Shown here: in pieces, positions 10,709 to 22,239 of the stretch
Layout: the number at the start of each line of letters is the position of its first letter
How positions within the stretch are numbered: the stretch's first letter is position 1
Assembly (NCBI RefSeq): GCF_949987515.2
Contig: NC_082688.1
Location: forward strand, 74,342,731 to 74,406,730
Source: Delphinus delphis
Taxonomy: Eukaryota > Chordata > Mammalia > Artiodactyla > Delphinidae
DNA length: 64,000 nt
Reading direction: 5' to 3'
The notes under the pieces: model-generated
The model's database searches: none
What the model saw: the letters and a program-made list of their open reading frames with translations, nothing else
What the model was told of the DNA's origin: nothing
Position numbers and translations under genes: made by a program

Positions 10709-10750
10709 AGATCCAGGACCGACTGTTTCCAGATCCAGGACCGACTATCC
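10709..10750. repeat. Short tandem duplication
   Basis: Two adjacent copies of AGATCCAGGACCGACT (10,709-10,724 and 10,731-10,746) sit in a 22-base period, the second unit slightly altered at its end. It lies in otherwise unassigned AT-rich sequence. Confidence 0.85.
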
Positions 10751-12084
10751 CTTCTTAATTTTCTTAGTTTCCTGCTATCAACCAAAGATGGGCCAGTACT
10801 AGTGACCACTTATTAAAAAAAAAAAAATCCTCAAGTACCTTAGAACATGATTGCAAGAGGACAGATTATATACCCTGCAAGCTGAGGGAGTATCTATTAT
10901 TCTTGGGGAATACAGACAAAGAAAAATTTGAGATGTTATTGGGCACCAAACGAAATAAAAGAACAGAGCTTCAAGACTGCACCTATCAGAAGGGAGAAAA
11001 CAGCAGAGGGTATCTTTCACAACCCCTGAAAGGACTGAGGGAGGATAGTACAGGAAGATTAAATAGGATCTTGCACAGTGATATCCCTAGAGATCTTAGG
11101 CTTTTTATTTTTCCAGACCTACAAATTGTCAGAATTTTGAGTAAATCATAAAAGCAATTGTCATGGAGAACATTCGCAGCTGCTCCGACAATTATTTTAA
11201 GGTGAGGGAAGCTGGCAGGCAGAGGGAGTCAGGGAAATGAATCAGGACGGAGGATATAAAACACGTGAAAGAGGAAGGGCTGCGACTTTTGAGGCAGTTC
11301 GGTCTCTGTGTTTACATTTATATAGAAAACAATTTATGGGATTGTTGTAATGTGTGTTTTAACCATTTTAATGCGTGACGGTGCTGCTACTGAGAACACT
11401 GGGAAGAAAATGATAGACCAGTTTCCAAGACAGACTCCAGGTTTAACTCCCTCAGAATTTTTCCAATGGCTCAAAGGTGAAATTTTTGTACAGGGGATGT
11501 CTAAATAATTAACAATCTCTAAGCCTTAAAAGAAAAAATCAGAATTTAAAAATAATGACAGTGAAAGCAATAGAAAGGGATGCACAGAGACTCTTTACTG
11601 AGTTCTTCACATCACAGTTCCTAGACTATCATCATAGACCGAGGAAAGTTAAATAAATCTCCCCACTGTTGTGATGGACATCATTTGTGTTATAAACATT
11701 TGGCAAAGCAGAAGTTAGTCATTTCATCATGACATTAATTCACCTATCCAGATGGGATTACACACTGTGGGATGCCGTTAGCAGCTAACCTATCTCTAAA
11801 TATTACAACCAAGATGTTTCCCTGTCTCTTGATGTTTACTAACCTTTCATGGCTTTCATTTCTAATGTAAATTCCTATTAAAATTGGTAGCTGAGTTTGG
11901 GCTTATTTTAGGTCAGGAATGGAGTTGCCTTTAAAAATAAAAACATTCTTCAAGGACATTTATAATATAGTTGGCTTTACAACAAGGGAAATAATATGAT
12001 TAATGGCTAACACTACAACCTGATCAGCATTTTAACGTGTGAATCAGAGCAAGGCCAAAATGGTACGTAGTTCAACAGCAGTAT
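10751..12084. other. No gene or named repeat recognised
   Basis: This stretch is AT-rich with no recognisable exon. An open frame of 82 codons at 10,903-11,151 has no motif and I do not call it. Confidence 0.5.
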
Positions 12085-12240
12085 ATCTTAACTACTTCTA
12101 TATTCATCTAACATGTATCTCCTGAAAGCCCACCTTAGATCAGTCACTGGCAGAGATATTGAATGAGAAAGCCCTGATCACTTTCATCATGTCACTTAGT
12201 CTGTTAGGGGAAACAGATTCAACAATTACAAGAGGAGCCT
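12085..12240 (-). repeat. L2 LINE fragment (antisense), degraded
   Basis: 'tattcatctaacatgtatctcctgaaagccca...gatcagtcactggcagagatattgaatgagaaagccctgatcactttcatcatgtcacttagtctgttaggggaaacagattcaacaattaca' follows the antisense L2 3' pattern. Confidence 0.5.
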
Positions 12241-12244
12241 GTGT

Positions 12245-12750
12245 TTGTTTTAACACAAGAGCAACTTTTAGTGAGATATAGCTGGCATTCAATAAACTGC
12301 ACATAATTAAAGTATATCATTTGATAAGTTTTGACATATGTATACATTAATGAAAACATCACCACACCTGAAAGAGTGAATATGTCCATAATCCCTTAAG
12401 GTTTTCTCGTGTGATACCCCTTTGTAATCTTTCCCTCCCAACCCTCCCCACACGCCTCCTTCCCTGGCAACCACTGATCTGGTCTCTGTCACATAGGTAA
12501 GTTTGCATTGTCTAGAGTTTTATATAAATGAGGTCACACAGTATATATTCTTATTTATGTAGCCTCTTTCACTCAGCATAATTATTTTAAGAATCATCCA
12601 TGTTGTTGTGTGTACATACTGTTTGTTCCTTTTATTGATGAGTAGTACTCCATTTTATGAATATATCACAATTTGTTCTTCCATTCATCTATGATAGATA
12701 TTTGGGTTGTTTCCAGTTGTGGCTATTAAAAATAAAGCTTCAATGAAAAA
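12245..12750 (-). mobile_element. Old L1M fragment, antisense (3' end)
   Basis: Read on the plus strand, it carries the antisense L1 3' phrases 'gcaaccactgatctggtctctgtc', 'tatataaatgaggtcacacagtatat', 'gcctctttcactcagcataatta', 'catccatgttgttgtgtgtac', and 'tggctattaaaaataaagcttcaatga'. The order is the reverse complement of an L1 ORF2 C-terminus and 3' UTR of an old L1M/L1MB-type family. No frame survives. Confidence 0.85.
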
Positions 12751-13059
12751 GCCTGGATTTTCATTATACCCGGGCTGGAAGTGGACGTGAGATGGTTATA
12801 CTATGGAATAAGCCTTGCACTCCAGATAAGAGGTTTGAGGGTTTTGTTCTTTAACATTTTCCTTGTTGTTGGCAGTTACAGGAATAAGCTGATCTACAGA
12901 TAGAAAGAGGGTTTAACAGATACTTTAGGAAGCCCCTCCAGAAGTCCACATTCAGAGAAAGTATGTACATGCTACACAGGCCTTGTTATCAAGCTTCTGT
13001 TACTTGGGGAGAATGAACGTTTGTCCATGTATATTTACTTCTTTCTTGAGTACAAGGCA

Positions 13060-13175
13060 TCCATTAGGATGATGTTACCAGAAACCAGGGACTGTGGCTC
13101 ATACATGGCTACATCCTCAGCCTCCATTACAGTATCTGTCATATATAGGTTCACTCTGTAAATACTAGTGGAAGA
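13060..13175 (+). repeat. L2 3' end (sense)
   Basis: 'ccagggactgtggctcatacatggctacatcctcagcctcca...cagtatctgtcatatataggttcactctgtaaatact' matches the L2 terminal order. It runs directly into a purine-rich tract. Confidence 0.55.
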
Positions 13176-13232
13176 AAGGAAAAGAGGGTGGGAAGGAAGA
13201 AGGAATCAAGGGAAGGAGGGAAAGGGTAAATA
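13168..13232 (+). repeat. Purine-rich (GGAA/GAAG) tract
   Basis: About 65 bases are almost entirely A and G, including GGAAGGAAGAAGGAATC and GGGAAGGAGGGAAAGGG. Such mirror-like homopurine tracts can form triplex DNA and are prone to length change. No gene is linked to it. Confidence 0.75.
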
Positions 13233-13639
13233 AATAATGGAAAAATTGATAAAAGCTGATATATACGAAATGAACATATTCATCTAAAGATTAATTTTTG
13301 TTGGAAGCATTGATAAAATGAGACAGATGCTACAAATACTTGCATAACACTGAAAAATTCTGAGGATGATTTCTATGCTTTGGAAATAGGAGAAAAACAC
13401 CATGGGCAAAATGGCCTCTTTGGTGGAATAACACTTTGTTCACACTTCTGTTAGTACTTTTCTCTCTTCACTTTGTAGTAAATAAAATACCTTAATAGAC
13501 TCTCACTATGCAGTGAGCTTGGAAATGTCAAGTTCTGATGTATCCTCAGTTAGTAGAACCGTGCCTGTTGATATTCAACAGCAGTCCACGTTAAGCTAAT
13601 TATTACAGATAACCAAGGATTCAATCTTCAATACTCCAG

Positions 13640-14095
13640 AGGAAGCCACTTAAAAGTCACTGATCTTCCTCTCTTTCCTCAAAACAAGCAATACCCTGTG
13701 ACAGAACTTCTCCCTGTACTTCTCGAATTCCCTATATTTGTTCATAATGTTCTCTCTATCTGGAATGCCCTTCCAAACCTCCATACACATCTGCATTAGA
13801 AATCACACCCAACTTTCAAAACCCACTGAAAAGCTACTTCCTGAAGGAATCTCTAATCTGATTGATTGATAAAAGATCTCTTCCTCTATGTACCCACACT
13901 ACTTTATTTTCTTTCTCCTTCTCTGGTGCTTATGTACTATTATTAGTTATGATTTGTTTTATCTCTTTTATTAGACTGTAATACTCTTAACAGAAGGGAT
14001 CTGTTTTACTCATCTCTACTTTCGCTAGTGGCTTTCAAAATGACTTGTAAATAGTAGAGGCTTAGTAAATACTTGCTGGATGAATAAACAGGTCA
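13640..14095 (+). repeat. L2 LINE 3' portion (sense)
   Basis: It shows a good L2 order: 'tctggaatgcccttccaaacctcc', 'aaacccactgaaaagctacttcctgaaggaatctct', a stretch with 'gtgcttatgtactatta', then 'actgtaatactcttaacagaagggatctgttttactcatct' and the terminal 'tagaggcttagtaaatacttgctggatgaataaa'. Confidence 0.8.
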
Positions 14096-15199
14096 GTGAA
14101 TAAAAGAACGGAAACTTTCTAATATTTACAATACATGAACGGTTAGAAGGAATACACTTCCCATATATCTCACTCATTGTTTCTACTGTAATGTGAGAAA
14201 GTCCCATGTTTGCTAAGGGTAAATCCCATTAAAATAAAAATGTCATTTTAATACAAGTCTGTAAGTCACTAACTCTTTGATTGTAATTAATTTATTCATG
14301 TAATTAGCCAATTCCTTAGGAGGATCCTGAAAGAATAAACATGGGAAGGGATTCAAGGCAGAAGAAGCCTAGTACATCTATAAAGACAAACAATGGGAAT
14401 CTCCGGCAAAAAATATACATATATATTTTAAGTCCTGGAATTAGAATTTTATGGGACAGCCAGAAAAAGAGTATGAAAGGAAAAAGGTAAAAAGAATAAT
14501 GCTAAAAGTAGCACAGCCAAGGTTATAATTATGTCTAGCTTTAGCCTGACATAAGCAAAAAACTGGACTCAATTTTATAATCTTGCATATTTGGTGCAGA
14601 GGGGTAAATCCGTCCCTATCTTCTTATTTTGAAACAGGGATACAAATTTCTGCTTTTGAATATGATGAAGTAATTTGCCACAGACAAATGCTCCAATGAG
14701 GACAACTAGAAAAGGCAGGTAAAGAACAAGAATTATGGTATTAAACCATGAAATGTGAAAACAAGAAAGAATAGGGGAAATAACATTTCTAAGGCCAAAA
14801 TTTCTGAGATCAGAAAGGTAAATCCTAAGGATTTAAACCTTCAGAGGTGAGCTGAATATGTGAAGCTGCTTTTTTCTTGGGACCATTTACCAATTCTAGG
14901 CATAATCTAGCGGTTTGGAATTCAGATTTTGCCCTGGCCACGGCCACTGCAGAAGGACCAAGAAACCAGTAGAGATTTGGTGACTGCACAGGTCTAGAGT
15001 GGCCAAACTGGAGACTTCAGGTGTCTCAAACACACTTCCAGTCTCCCCCATAAGACATTTGTCAAATTATGAAACTACACGTAACTTGAGACTAAAGAAC
15101 TAAGTTGAAAATCCCTGAGAAGGAAAACAAATTTCTATTTCAACATAGCTCAGTATCTGATTAGATTAAGGTGATGACTGGCTCCCTCCCTACTCCCCT
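14096..15199. other. No gene or named repeat recognised
   Basis: AT-rich unassigned sequence. I see no splice-site-flanked open frame and no repeat I can name. Confidence 0.5.
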
Positions 15200-15498
15200 G
15201 CCTAGCAAAAGAAAAGACAAATCACCCCTGGTGAGAAAGAGTATCATCTGGAGCCTCTGCAGATTTTATCTGCAGATTTTAAAGTACCCAATATGCAATA
15301 AAAAATTACCGGGCATGTGAAGAGACAGGAACATACAATCAATAACAAAAAGGAAATAAAAACAAACAGCAGAAGCCAACCCACAGATAATCCTGGTAGA
15401 GAAGGTAACAGGAAAGGACTTCAGAATGGTTATGATTAATTTGTTCAAGAAATAGTTGAAAAGATGAGTAGAATAAGTTAAAGGACAAAGAATTTCAA

Positions 15499-15799
15499 TG
15501 GACTTCCCTGGTGATGCAGTGGTTATGAATCCACCTGACAATGCAGGGGACACGGGTTCAAGTCCTGGTCAGGGAATATCCCACATGCCACGGAATAAGC
15601 CTGTGCGCCACAACTACTGAGGCTGCACTCTAGAGCCTGCGAGCCACAACTACTGAAGCCCATGTGCCTAGAGCCCGTGCTCCGCAACAAGAGAAGCCAC
15701 CGCTTGCCGCAACTAGAGAAAGCCCACGTGCAGCAACGAAGACCCAACGCAGCCATAAATAAATAAATAAATAAATAAATTTATTTATTTATTTAAAAA
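15499..15799 (+). mobile_element. Long-form CHR SINE with palindromic AT tail
   Basis: It begins GACTTCCCTGGTGATGCAG and has the long CHR body with CCACAACTACTGA-type repeats. Its tail runs (AAAT)n and then switches to (ATTT)n, giving a perfect 32-bp palindrome at 15,764-15,795. A perfect 12-bp TSD, AAAGAATTTCAA, flanks it at 15,487-15,498 and 15,800-15,811. It lies tail to tail with the next SINE, about 30 bp away. Confidence 0.93.
15764..15795. repeat. 32-bp perfect AT palindrome
   Basis: The SINE tail changes from an AAAT repeat to an ATTT repeat. Pairing base by base around the centre between 15,779 and 15,780, all 16 positions on each side are complementary; the next pair (15,763 and 15,796) is A/A and fails. 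This could form a cruciform or hairpin. Confidence 0.9.
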
Positions 15800-15828
15800 A
15801 AAGAATTTCAAAAGAGAAGTAATTTTTT

Positions 15829-16021
15829 TTTTTTTTTTTTTTTTTTTTTTGCGGTACGCGGGCCTCTCACTGGTGTGGCCTCTCCCGTTGCGGAGCACAG
15901 GCTCCAGACGCGCAGGCTCAGCGGCCATGGCCCACGGGCCCAGTCGCTCCGCGGCATGTGGGATCCTTCCGGACCGGGGCACGCAGGCGGACTCTCAACC
16001 ACTGCGCCACCAGGGAAGCCC
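15829..16021 (-). mobile_element. CHR SINE (antisense) lacking part of box B
   Basis: A poly(T) run begins at about 15,823, then comes the reverse complement of a short-form CHR SINE from GCGGTACGCGGGCC to the head CACCAGGGAAGCCC. A 15-bp TSD, GAGAAGTAATTTTTT, is present at 15,814-15,828 and 16,022-16,036 (the poly(T) makes the left edge ambiguous). Compared with the copy at 20,609-20,828 about 21 bases are missing at the junction 15,983/15,984, removing half of the box B promoter region. Confidence 0.93.
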
Positions 16022-17414
16022 GAGAAGTAATTTTTTAAAATACTCAAATGGACACTCAAGAACTGAAAAACACAATAACTGAAATTAAGAATTCAAGGAA
16101 TGTGTCTAATAGCATACTGAGAGAAACAGAAGACAAGAAGTATGAACTGAAAGGTTAATAGAAAATGTGTAAGTGAAGCTTAGACAGAAAAGAAAGAAAA
16201 ATTCAGAAAATATAAACGGTATCACTGGAATCCTAGAAGGAGAGGAGAGAGAGAACATAGGAATAAAGCGATATACGAACAAATAATGGCCCAGGTTTTT
16301 CCAAAATTGATAAAAAGACTCCAACCCACAGATTCAAGAAATTCAGTAGAGCTTAAGCAGAATTTTTTAAAATGCCATCTAGGCACATCACAGTCAAACT
16401 ACTAAAACCCAAAACAAACAGAAAATCTTTAAGACAGCCAGACCTTTGTTACCTTGAAAGGAGCAACAATAAGTCTGGCAACTTACTTCTCAAAGGAAAT
16501 GGTATAATCCAAAAGACAGCAAAATCAACATCTCTACAATGCAAAAAAGGAAATTACTGCCAATATAGAATTTTATGCCTAGCAAAATAACTTTTCAAAA
16601 TTTATATCAAAACAAATACATTATCAAAGAAAAAAGAAACAGAGAACTCATCACTGGTAGATCTGACATACAAGAAGTACTAAAAGGAGTTTTTTCAGCT
16701 AGAAGAAAAATGATCACAAATGGAAACATGGAAATGAAAGGAATTAAGAGAATGAAAAATTTAAATATGTATATAAATATAAATTAATATTCAACATATA
16801 ATAGTACCAATGTTTACATTTAAAAGGTAGGTTGAATTAAAATACATTTAAAAAGTAGAAGGATAAATGGAGCTAGAGGGTGGTAAGTTTCCAGTACTAT
16901 CAGGGCATTGGGAAGAAATAATATGCATTGAACCATAACAAGTCATAAATACTTTCAGTAATCTCTAGGGTAACCACTTTAAAATGATACTGGTAATTAC
17001 ATTAAACAAAAAAGATCATATACTTAAAATAAAACTAAGATTGTCATATTGGATTTAAAAAACAGTCTCCGTAATAGAGACACACTTAAATATTAGTACA
17101 TAGAAAGGCTGAGAGTAAAAGTATAGAAAAACGTGGGCCATGGAAATATTAACCAAAATAAAGCTAATATAACAACACCAATGTTAGACAAAGTATATCT
17201 GAAGGCAAGAAACATTACTGGAGATTTTTTAAGTATTTTTTAAAAAGGATAAGTGGGTCAATCACAAGAAAAATAGCATAGTCCCAAATATGCATGCACC
17301 CAATAACAGTTGTAAATATATTTTCTAAATTGTCAAAGTATAAAGAATAAACAAATAAACAAATCCACATCATATTAGCAGACCCTAAAACATTTCTCTC
17401 AACAGGTGTTGAGA

Positions 17415-17815
17415 AGTAAACAAAACATGCAAAAGACAGGTGAACAGATAAATTGGGTACAACTATTCCATGGAGTAATACTCAGCAATAAAAAGAATTA
17501 CTGATATACAAAACAATCTGAATGAACAGCAGAATTATTATTATACTGACTGAAAGAAGGTAGATGAAAATGAGCATGTACTGTATGATTCCATTTCTAT
17601 AAAATTCTAGAAAATTCAAATAATCTGTAGTGAAAGAATGTAGATCAGTGGTTGCCTGGGAACAAGAGGAGGGAAGGGAGAAGCAGGAAAAAGAGCTATG
17701 GTGATGGTTATGTGAACATATAAATATATCAAAACTTATGAAATTGTACACTTTAAATATGTACACTTTACATTGTCATATGTCAATTATATCTCAATAA
17801 AGCTGTTTAAAAAGT
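17415..17815 (+). mobile_element. L1M 3' end
   Basis: 'gagtaatactcagcaataaaaagaattactg', 'agtggttgcctgggaacaagaggaggga', and the terminal 'aaattgtacactttaaatatgtac...gtcaattatatctcaataaagctgtttaaaaa' are the 3' end of an old L1M/L1MB-type element. It sits between two parts of ORF2-like sequence, so it is probably a separate insertion, though a rearrangement of the same copy is possible. No clear TSD was found. Confidence 0.8.
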
Positions 17816-18530
17816 CACACGATTAACATATGCACCCAAATGGTACGTATAAGCAGAGAGAAGACTTTGCACACAACAGTAGAACTCACATCCCACTCAA
17901 GTTCCCATGGAATATTTTCCAAAATTAACCACATAGCAGCCTTAAAGAAAGCCTCAACAATGTTCAAATGCTTGAAATTACTGAGAATATATTCTCTGAT
18001 CACAGTGAAATTAGCTAGACTAACAAAAAGATGACTAGAAAACCCTAGTTCCCTGAAACTTAGCCAATACTTCTCTATATAATGGGTGAAAGAATAAATA
18101 AAAATGGAAATTAGAAAGTAGTTTGAGTTGAATAGCAATGAAGATTGGACAGATCAATATTTGGGGGAATGCAGCTAAAGAGTGCTTAGAGGAAAATGTA
18201 TGGCTTTAAAATCTGTATAGTAGAAAAGAAGAGAGCCTGAAACATAACCTAAGAAAATATCACACCTAAAGAAAGTACAAAAAAGAAGATTAAGGGAAAA
18301 AATAAATGAACAGGAAATATCAGTACAATAATCAACAACATCAAGAGATAATATTTTAAAGATTTTTTAAGAATTGATAAACCTTTAACAAGATTGATTG
18401 AAAAGAGAAAAAAATCAAACTTCTTTTCTGATTGCAAATAAGGGAAAACAAACAAAATCCAAAAAAATAAAATTCTGTGAAACTCAAGCTTTAGTATTGC
18501 ACAAATACATGTGAGTTTCATATTTTTAAT

Positions 18531-20229
18531 TAAATTTATCTCTAATGCAGTGAACTTTACGTTTACATTATAGTTTTTTTAAAACGTATGGCAGCAATTC
18601 TCTTTTCAGATGCCTCTTTCCGTCTTCGGATTTTTTCTCAATTGCGCCATTTAAAAATATGTATGAATGCCTAAAATTAAATAATTTCTAAATATGGCTA
18701 TATGATGCATGTAATATATAGATAAGAACTCTTTATTATGAAATTTATAGTTATTTAAATTATGTTAATTTAATATTATTATCCAATAATCTTTCTTTCA
18801 AAACTTTGACAACATTATCATAGAACAACAATAACAACGAAGGCAAGGACTTGTGATTAATGTTACCTAGAAGCCTTGGTCAAGATAATAAATACATTGC
18901 CCTGAATTTTTGGAAAAAATTAAAAATAAAAAGTTACTTAGGGATCAGCTGATTTTTATGGCTTTAATTTTCATACTACCATAGACTAGACAGTAGTCTC
19001 TTGAAGTCATATCTACATATACCTCATATCAAAAAGTTCTTAAAACCTACATTTTCTTTGGACTTGTCCCTAGTTAAGATTTTCATTTTAATAGAATGTC
19101 CAATTAGACATGCAAACTCTGATAGATATGGGAGCAGAGAAACAGAGGCTAGGCTACACAAGAGAGGCCAGAACAGCTCCAATAAATGACTATTCAATGA
19201 AAACTGAAAGCTTTCTGTTTATTGCAACAATTTTAAGTAAATCCTTAGTCTCTCAGGTCAGTGGTTTGAGGACGATAGAAAGAAAATTTAAGTCAAATTC
19301 TCACTGAGAAAATATTTTACATACAGGGCTTATATGATATTAAAGAGCGCTCAGTGCACTTAAACCCATTTTATATAAGCACAGATTCAAGAAGGGAAGC
19401 AATTCCAGAGGAAAACACAGTAACAAACATAAGCATAGCATTAAATTCTACCACTGGTTTATATGGTAGAAATTCATACCAGCTGCTGTTACCTGACTGA
19501 TTTTTCATATTCACTATCCAGTGATGACAGTCACATCATTGTGTATGTATGTATGTATGTATACATATATATATATATATTTGTAATTATTTTGATGAAA
19601 ATTTTTGCATGACTTTCATGATCCTCTACTTATCTCCCTTTTTCTCTCCGAAATTATACAAATCAATGTTAATTTTAATGGCACAAAGTTCACTATTTTA
19701 GACGGTGCTTTTATCAGTGATAATGTGATCTTCTGAGGGATGTGTGGTGGAAAAGGGGAGAAAACCCTCATGAAAACAGCTCCTTAGAATTTTAATTAGT
19801 AAATGCATTTCTATTTTTATAATATTATCCTCACATATTTTAGTTAAAACCTATTACTACTTAAAAATAGTTCACAGCTCTGTTTTTCTTTCTTTCATTG
19901 AACTCCTTATGAAAATAACAACCTCTATGTTTATAGAATTTTTCAGTTAGGAAATTCAAACTAACAACTATTATATCATGATTATGGCAGAGCAATAAAA
20001 ATTTGATTATTTAACTTGTGGACTCACAGAATCACAAGATAATTTATCAATCACTCAATTTAGGATTTAAAAACTTCCATAGAATCCTTTTCAAGTGCTG
20101 AAATGGTTTTGATAAAAGAACCCTAAATAGAGGAATTCGCACTAGAAAGGTAGTACATCATAATATACTAATAATGCATTTTCCTATTATAATCTTTTTT
20201 ATGGTTTTCACACATATGCCTTTCTTATT
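18531..20229. other. AT-rich, no gene recognised
   Basis: Very AT-rich sequence without a repeat I can name except the simple repeat at 19,541-19,581. Open frames are short. Confidence 0.5.
19541..19581. repeat. (GTAT)n then (AT)n microsatellite
   Basis: About five GTAT units are followed by ACATATATATATATATAT. It is a simple length-variable tract of about 40 bp. Confidence 0.9.
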
Positions 20230-20380
20230 GGCTACCCTTGATAAAAAATGAATCTATTCCATCTTTCTCATTATAGCCCTTAAAATATTTAAGCATAGTT
20301 ATCATTGTCCCCTGGCTGTCTCCCCATTATCAGGCTTTCCCCATAGTTACTCATCTGACATAGCTTGAGTTTTCTCTCCG
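20230..20380 (-). repeat. CR1/L3-like ancient LINE fragment
   Basis: The run 'ccatctttctcattatagcccttaaaatatttaagcatagttatcattgtcccctgg' then 'caggctttccccatagttactcatctgacatagcttgag' resembles, in antisense, the CR1/L3 3' region ('agccctcaaatatttgaagacagctatcatgtcccc ... cctcatatgacatgg'). It is very old and only part is recognisable. Confidence 0.5.
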
Positions 20381-20381
20381 T

Positions 20382-20437
20382 TCTGCTCAACCATCTCCAT
20401 TGGTCTCCATCTGCTCAACCATCTCCACTGGTCTCCA
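20382..20437. repeat. 28-bp tandem duplication
   Basis: Two adjacent 28-bp units start TCTGCTCAACCATCTCCA, at 20,382-20,409 and 20,410-20,437, differing at one position (T in the first, C in the second). It lies just right of the CR1/L3-like fragment. Confidence 0.92.
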
Positions 20438-20608
20438 CCCTAGCAGGACTCATGGCCCTTCCTTTGGGTTCCAGGGCAGCAGGAGAATGCTCATGTTCCT
20501 GGAGTTGTAATCACATCCTTGACTGACATTGAACTGAGTTTGGGGAAATCCCCTAACATTTTAAATTTATTGCCGTGAAGTCCAATCTCCTCTCTGTAAT
20601 TACATCAC

Positions 20609-20828
20609 TATGTTTTGCTTTGTTTTGTTTTGTTTTTGCGGTACGCAGGCCTCTCACTGCCGTGGCATCTCCCGTTGCGGAGCACAGGCTCCGGACGCGC
20701 AGGCTCAGCGGCCATGGCTCACGGGCCTAGCAGCTCTGCGGCATGTGGGATCTTCCCGGACCGGGGCACGAACCCGTGTCCCCTGCATCAGCAGGTGGAC
20801 TCTTAACCACTGCGCCACCAGGGAAGCC
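20609..20828 (-). mobile_element. CHR SINE (antisense)
   Basis: A T/G-rich tail (GTTTTGTTTTGTTTTTGC) precedes the reverse complement of a complete short-form CHR SINE. The box B region (GGCACGAACCC) and the head CCACTGCGCCACCAGGGAAG are intact. I could not find a convincing TSD. Two long plus-strand frames here are shadows of the GC-rich body. Confidence 0.93.
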
Positions 20829-22014
20829 CCATATAAGTACAGGATTCTAGATTTACCCCAGTTATTTATTTGATACGGATATACTTATTACTCAAGAACA
20901 TCCAACTCATGAGAGGAAAAATTTGAAAACTGCTACATTCGTTCTCCATTACATATGATGATCACACCATCCTCTTTTTCACAGACAAAATGAAGTGGAA
21001 AAAGAGTAGAAAACATCTAACTACTGAATATAGATCTTCCACTACAGGAAAAAATGGAGGGAGGGAATGTGTTATTCATATTCTTTCTCTTCTTCCTTAA
21101 TTTGCCGAACAAATAACAATTCTCTGCTTCGTTTTACCTGTATAGACACAGGTTGAACAAGAATTCTAATTTAAGGGAATGAAACTGTCAATAGAATTGT
21201 TTCTTGATCAACCGCCATTCATTCGGTCATTGTAGAGCAATGGACCAGGCACTGTATTACATCTTGCTTTGCTTTAGCTGAGAGCACACAACCCAAGTTT
21301 TCCATCATTTATATTGAATGCAGTAATTGCTTTTGCTTTTTATTCTTTTCTGTCACATCTTATTTTTCAACTTTACTAATAAAATATGAAGAAAGCCATA
21401 GAATGCTACAAATGTGATCTTTTAGTTATATCATTTTATTAATAGCACTTGACTTTGGCTGTTAAACTATTAACATATAATTAAAAAGCTGCAATACTGC
21501 ATTAGCAGAGTAAATGCATTCCAGTGAATAATAATAAACCGTTCACAATTTACTAAGAGCTCAATTTAGCCCAAATTATATTGTTAACAATATGCCTGGT
21601 TTACTCACATGAAATTTAAAAAAATCATTCTCGAGCATTAACATAAAACACCTTATGCTGTTTATGCACACTATAACTCATAGATGGAATAGGCAATAGA
21701 GATTGCCGAAATGAACATTTAAGCCAGTCTCTTCAGAACAGCTATCAGCGTATCAGCCTTATAGAATGTATGCTCATCTCTCTTCTTTTACCTGTATGTC
21801 TCCATTTGTACTTGGGTTGTATTTACAATGATGAAGTAAAATCTGTCATGTTGACCCTAAGTATATAAGGTGTTTCACAGGCTCAATGGTACATCCATAA
21901 AATTAACAGAGTTTTACTGTATTATTATCAATAATTGTCTTCAAGTGGGAAAGAGCTCTAACAAACCTTCTGCTCTTTACAGAAATCTCTCTACAGCATT
22001 TCCAGGTAATACTC
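20829..22014. other. No gene or named repeat recognised
   Basis: AT-rich unassigned sequence with no recognisable coding segment. There are several poly(A)/poly(T) runs and nothing more. Confidence 0.5.
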
Positions 22015-22225
22015 ATAAGAAATAACTAACATTATCTGTGTTGTAACTATATATCACTTTACATCTATGAACATCCATGAGGATTTATGAGGTAGGTACT
22101 GAGAGTCAGAGAGGAACTTCCCCACAATCTCCCAGCTAGTGTCAGACAGAGCCAGGAAGAGCATCCAGACTCCCTAGTGGCAGATTTCCTGAGCTTATCC
22201 ATTGTACTTGACAGCCTTTCAGTCT
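22015..22225 (-). repeat. MIR SINE (antisense)
   Basis: 'catctatgaacatccatgaggatttatgaggtaggtactgagagtcagagaggaacttccccacaatctcccagctagtgtcagacagagccaggaagagcatccag' follows the antisense MIR order through 'gaggtaggtact', '...cagagagg', 'cacagctag' and 'cagagcc'. Confidence 0.8.
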
Positions 22226-22239
22226 CTGAGGTTAGGCAC

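Larger units (their letters stand above)
15200..18530 (+). mobile_element. Degraded L1M copy (ORF1 to ORF2 N-terminal part), with nested insertions
   Basis: It starts in a region resembling L1 ORF1 near 15,380-15,480. After two SINEs it resumes with 'aaacacaataactgaaattaagaa', ORF1-like stretches ('cccaggtttttccaaaattgataaaaagactcc', 'cacatcacagtcaaactactaaaaccc', 'ttctatgcctagcaaaataac' type) up to about 16,740. It then passes through an inter-ORF stretch and ORF2 endonuclease-like remnants near 17,190-17,400 and 17,880-18,420. It is interrupted by the SINEs at 15,499-15,799 and 15,829-16,021 and by an L1 tail at about 17,415-17,815. All frames are broken. Confidence 0.75.

Noticed and set aside
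15753..15796. CRISPR-like or other short-repeat array
   Set aside because: The repeats are a 4-base AAAT/ATTT simple tract in a SINE tail with no spacers.
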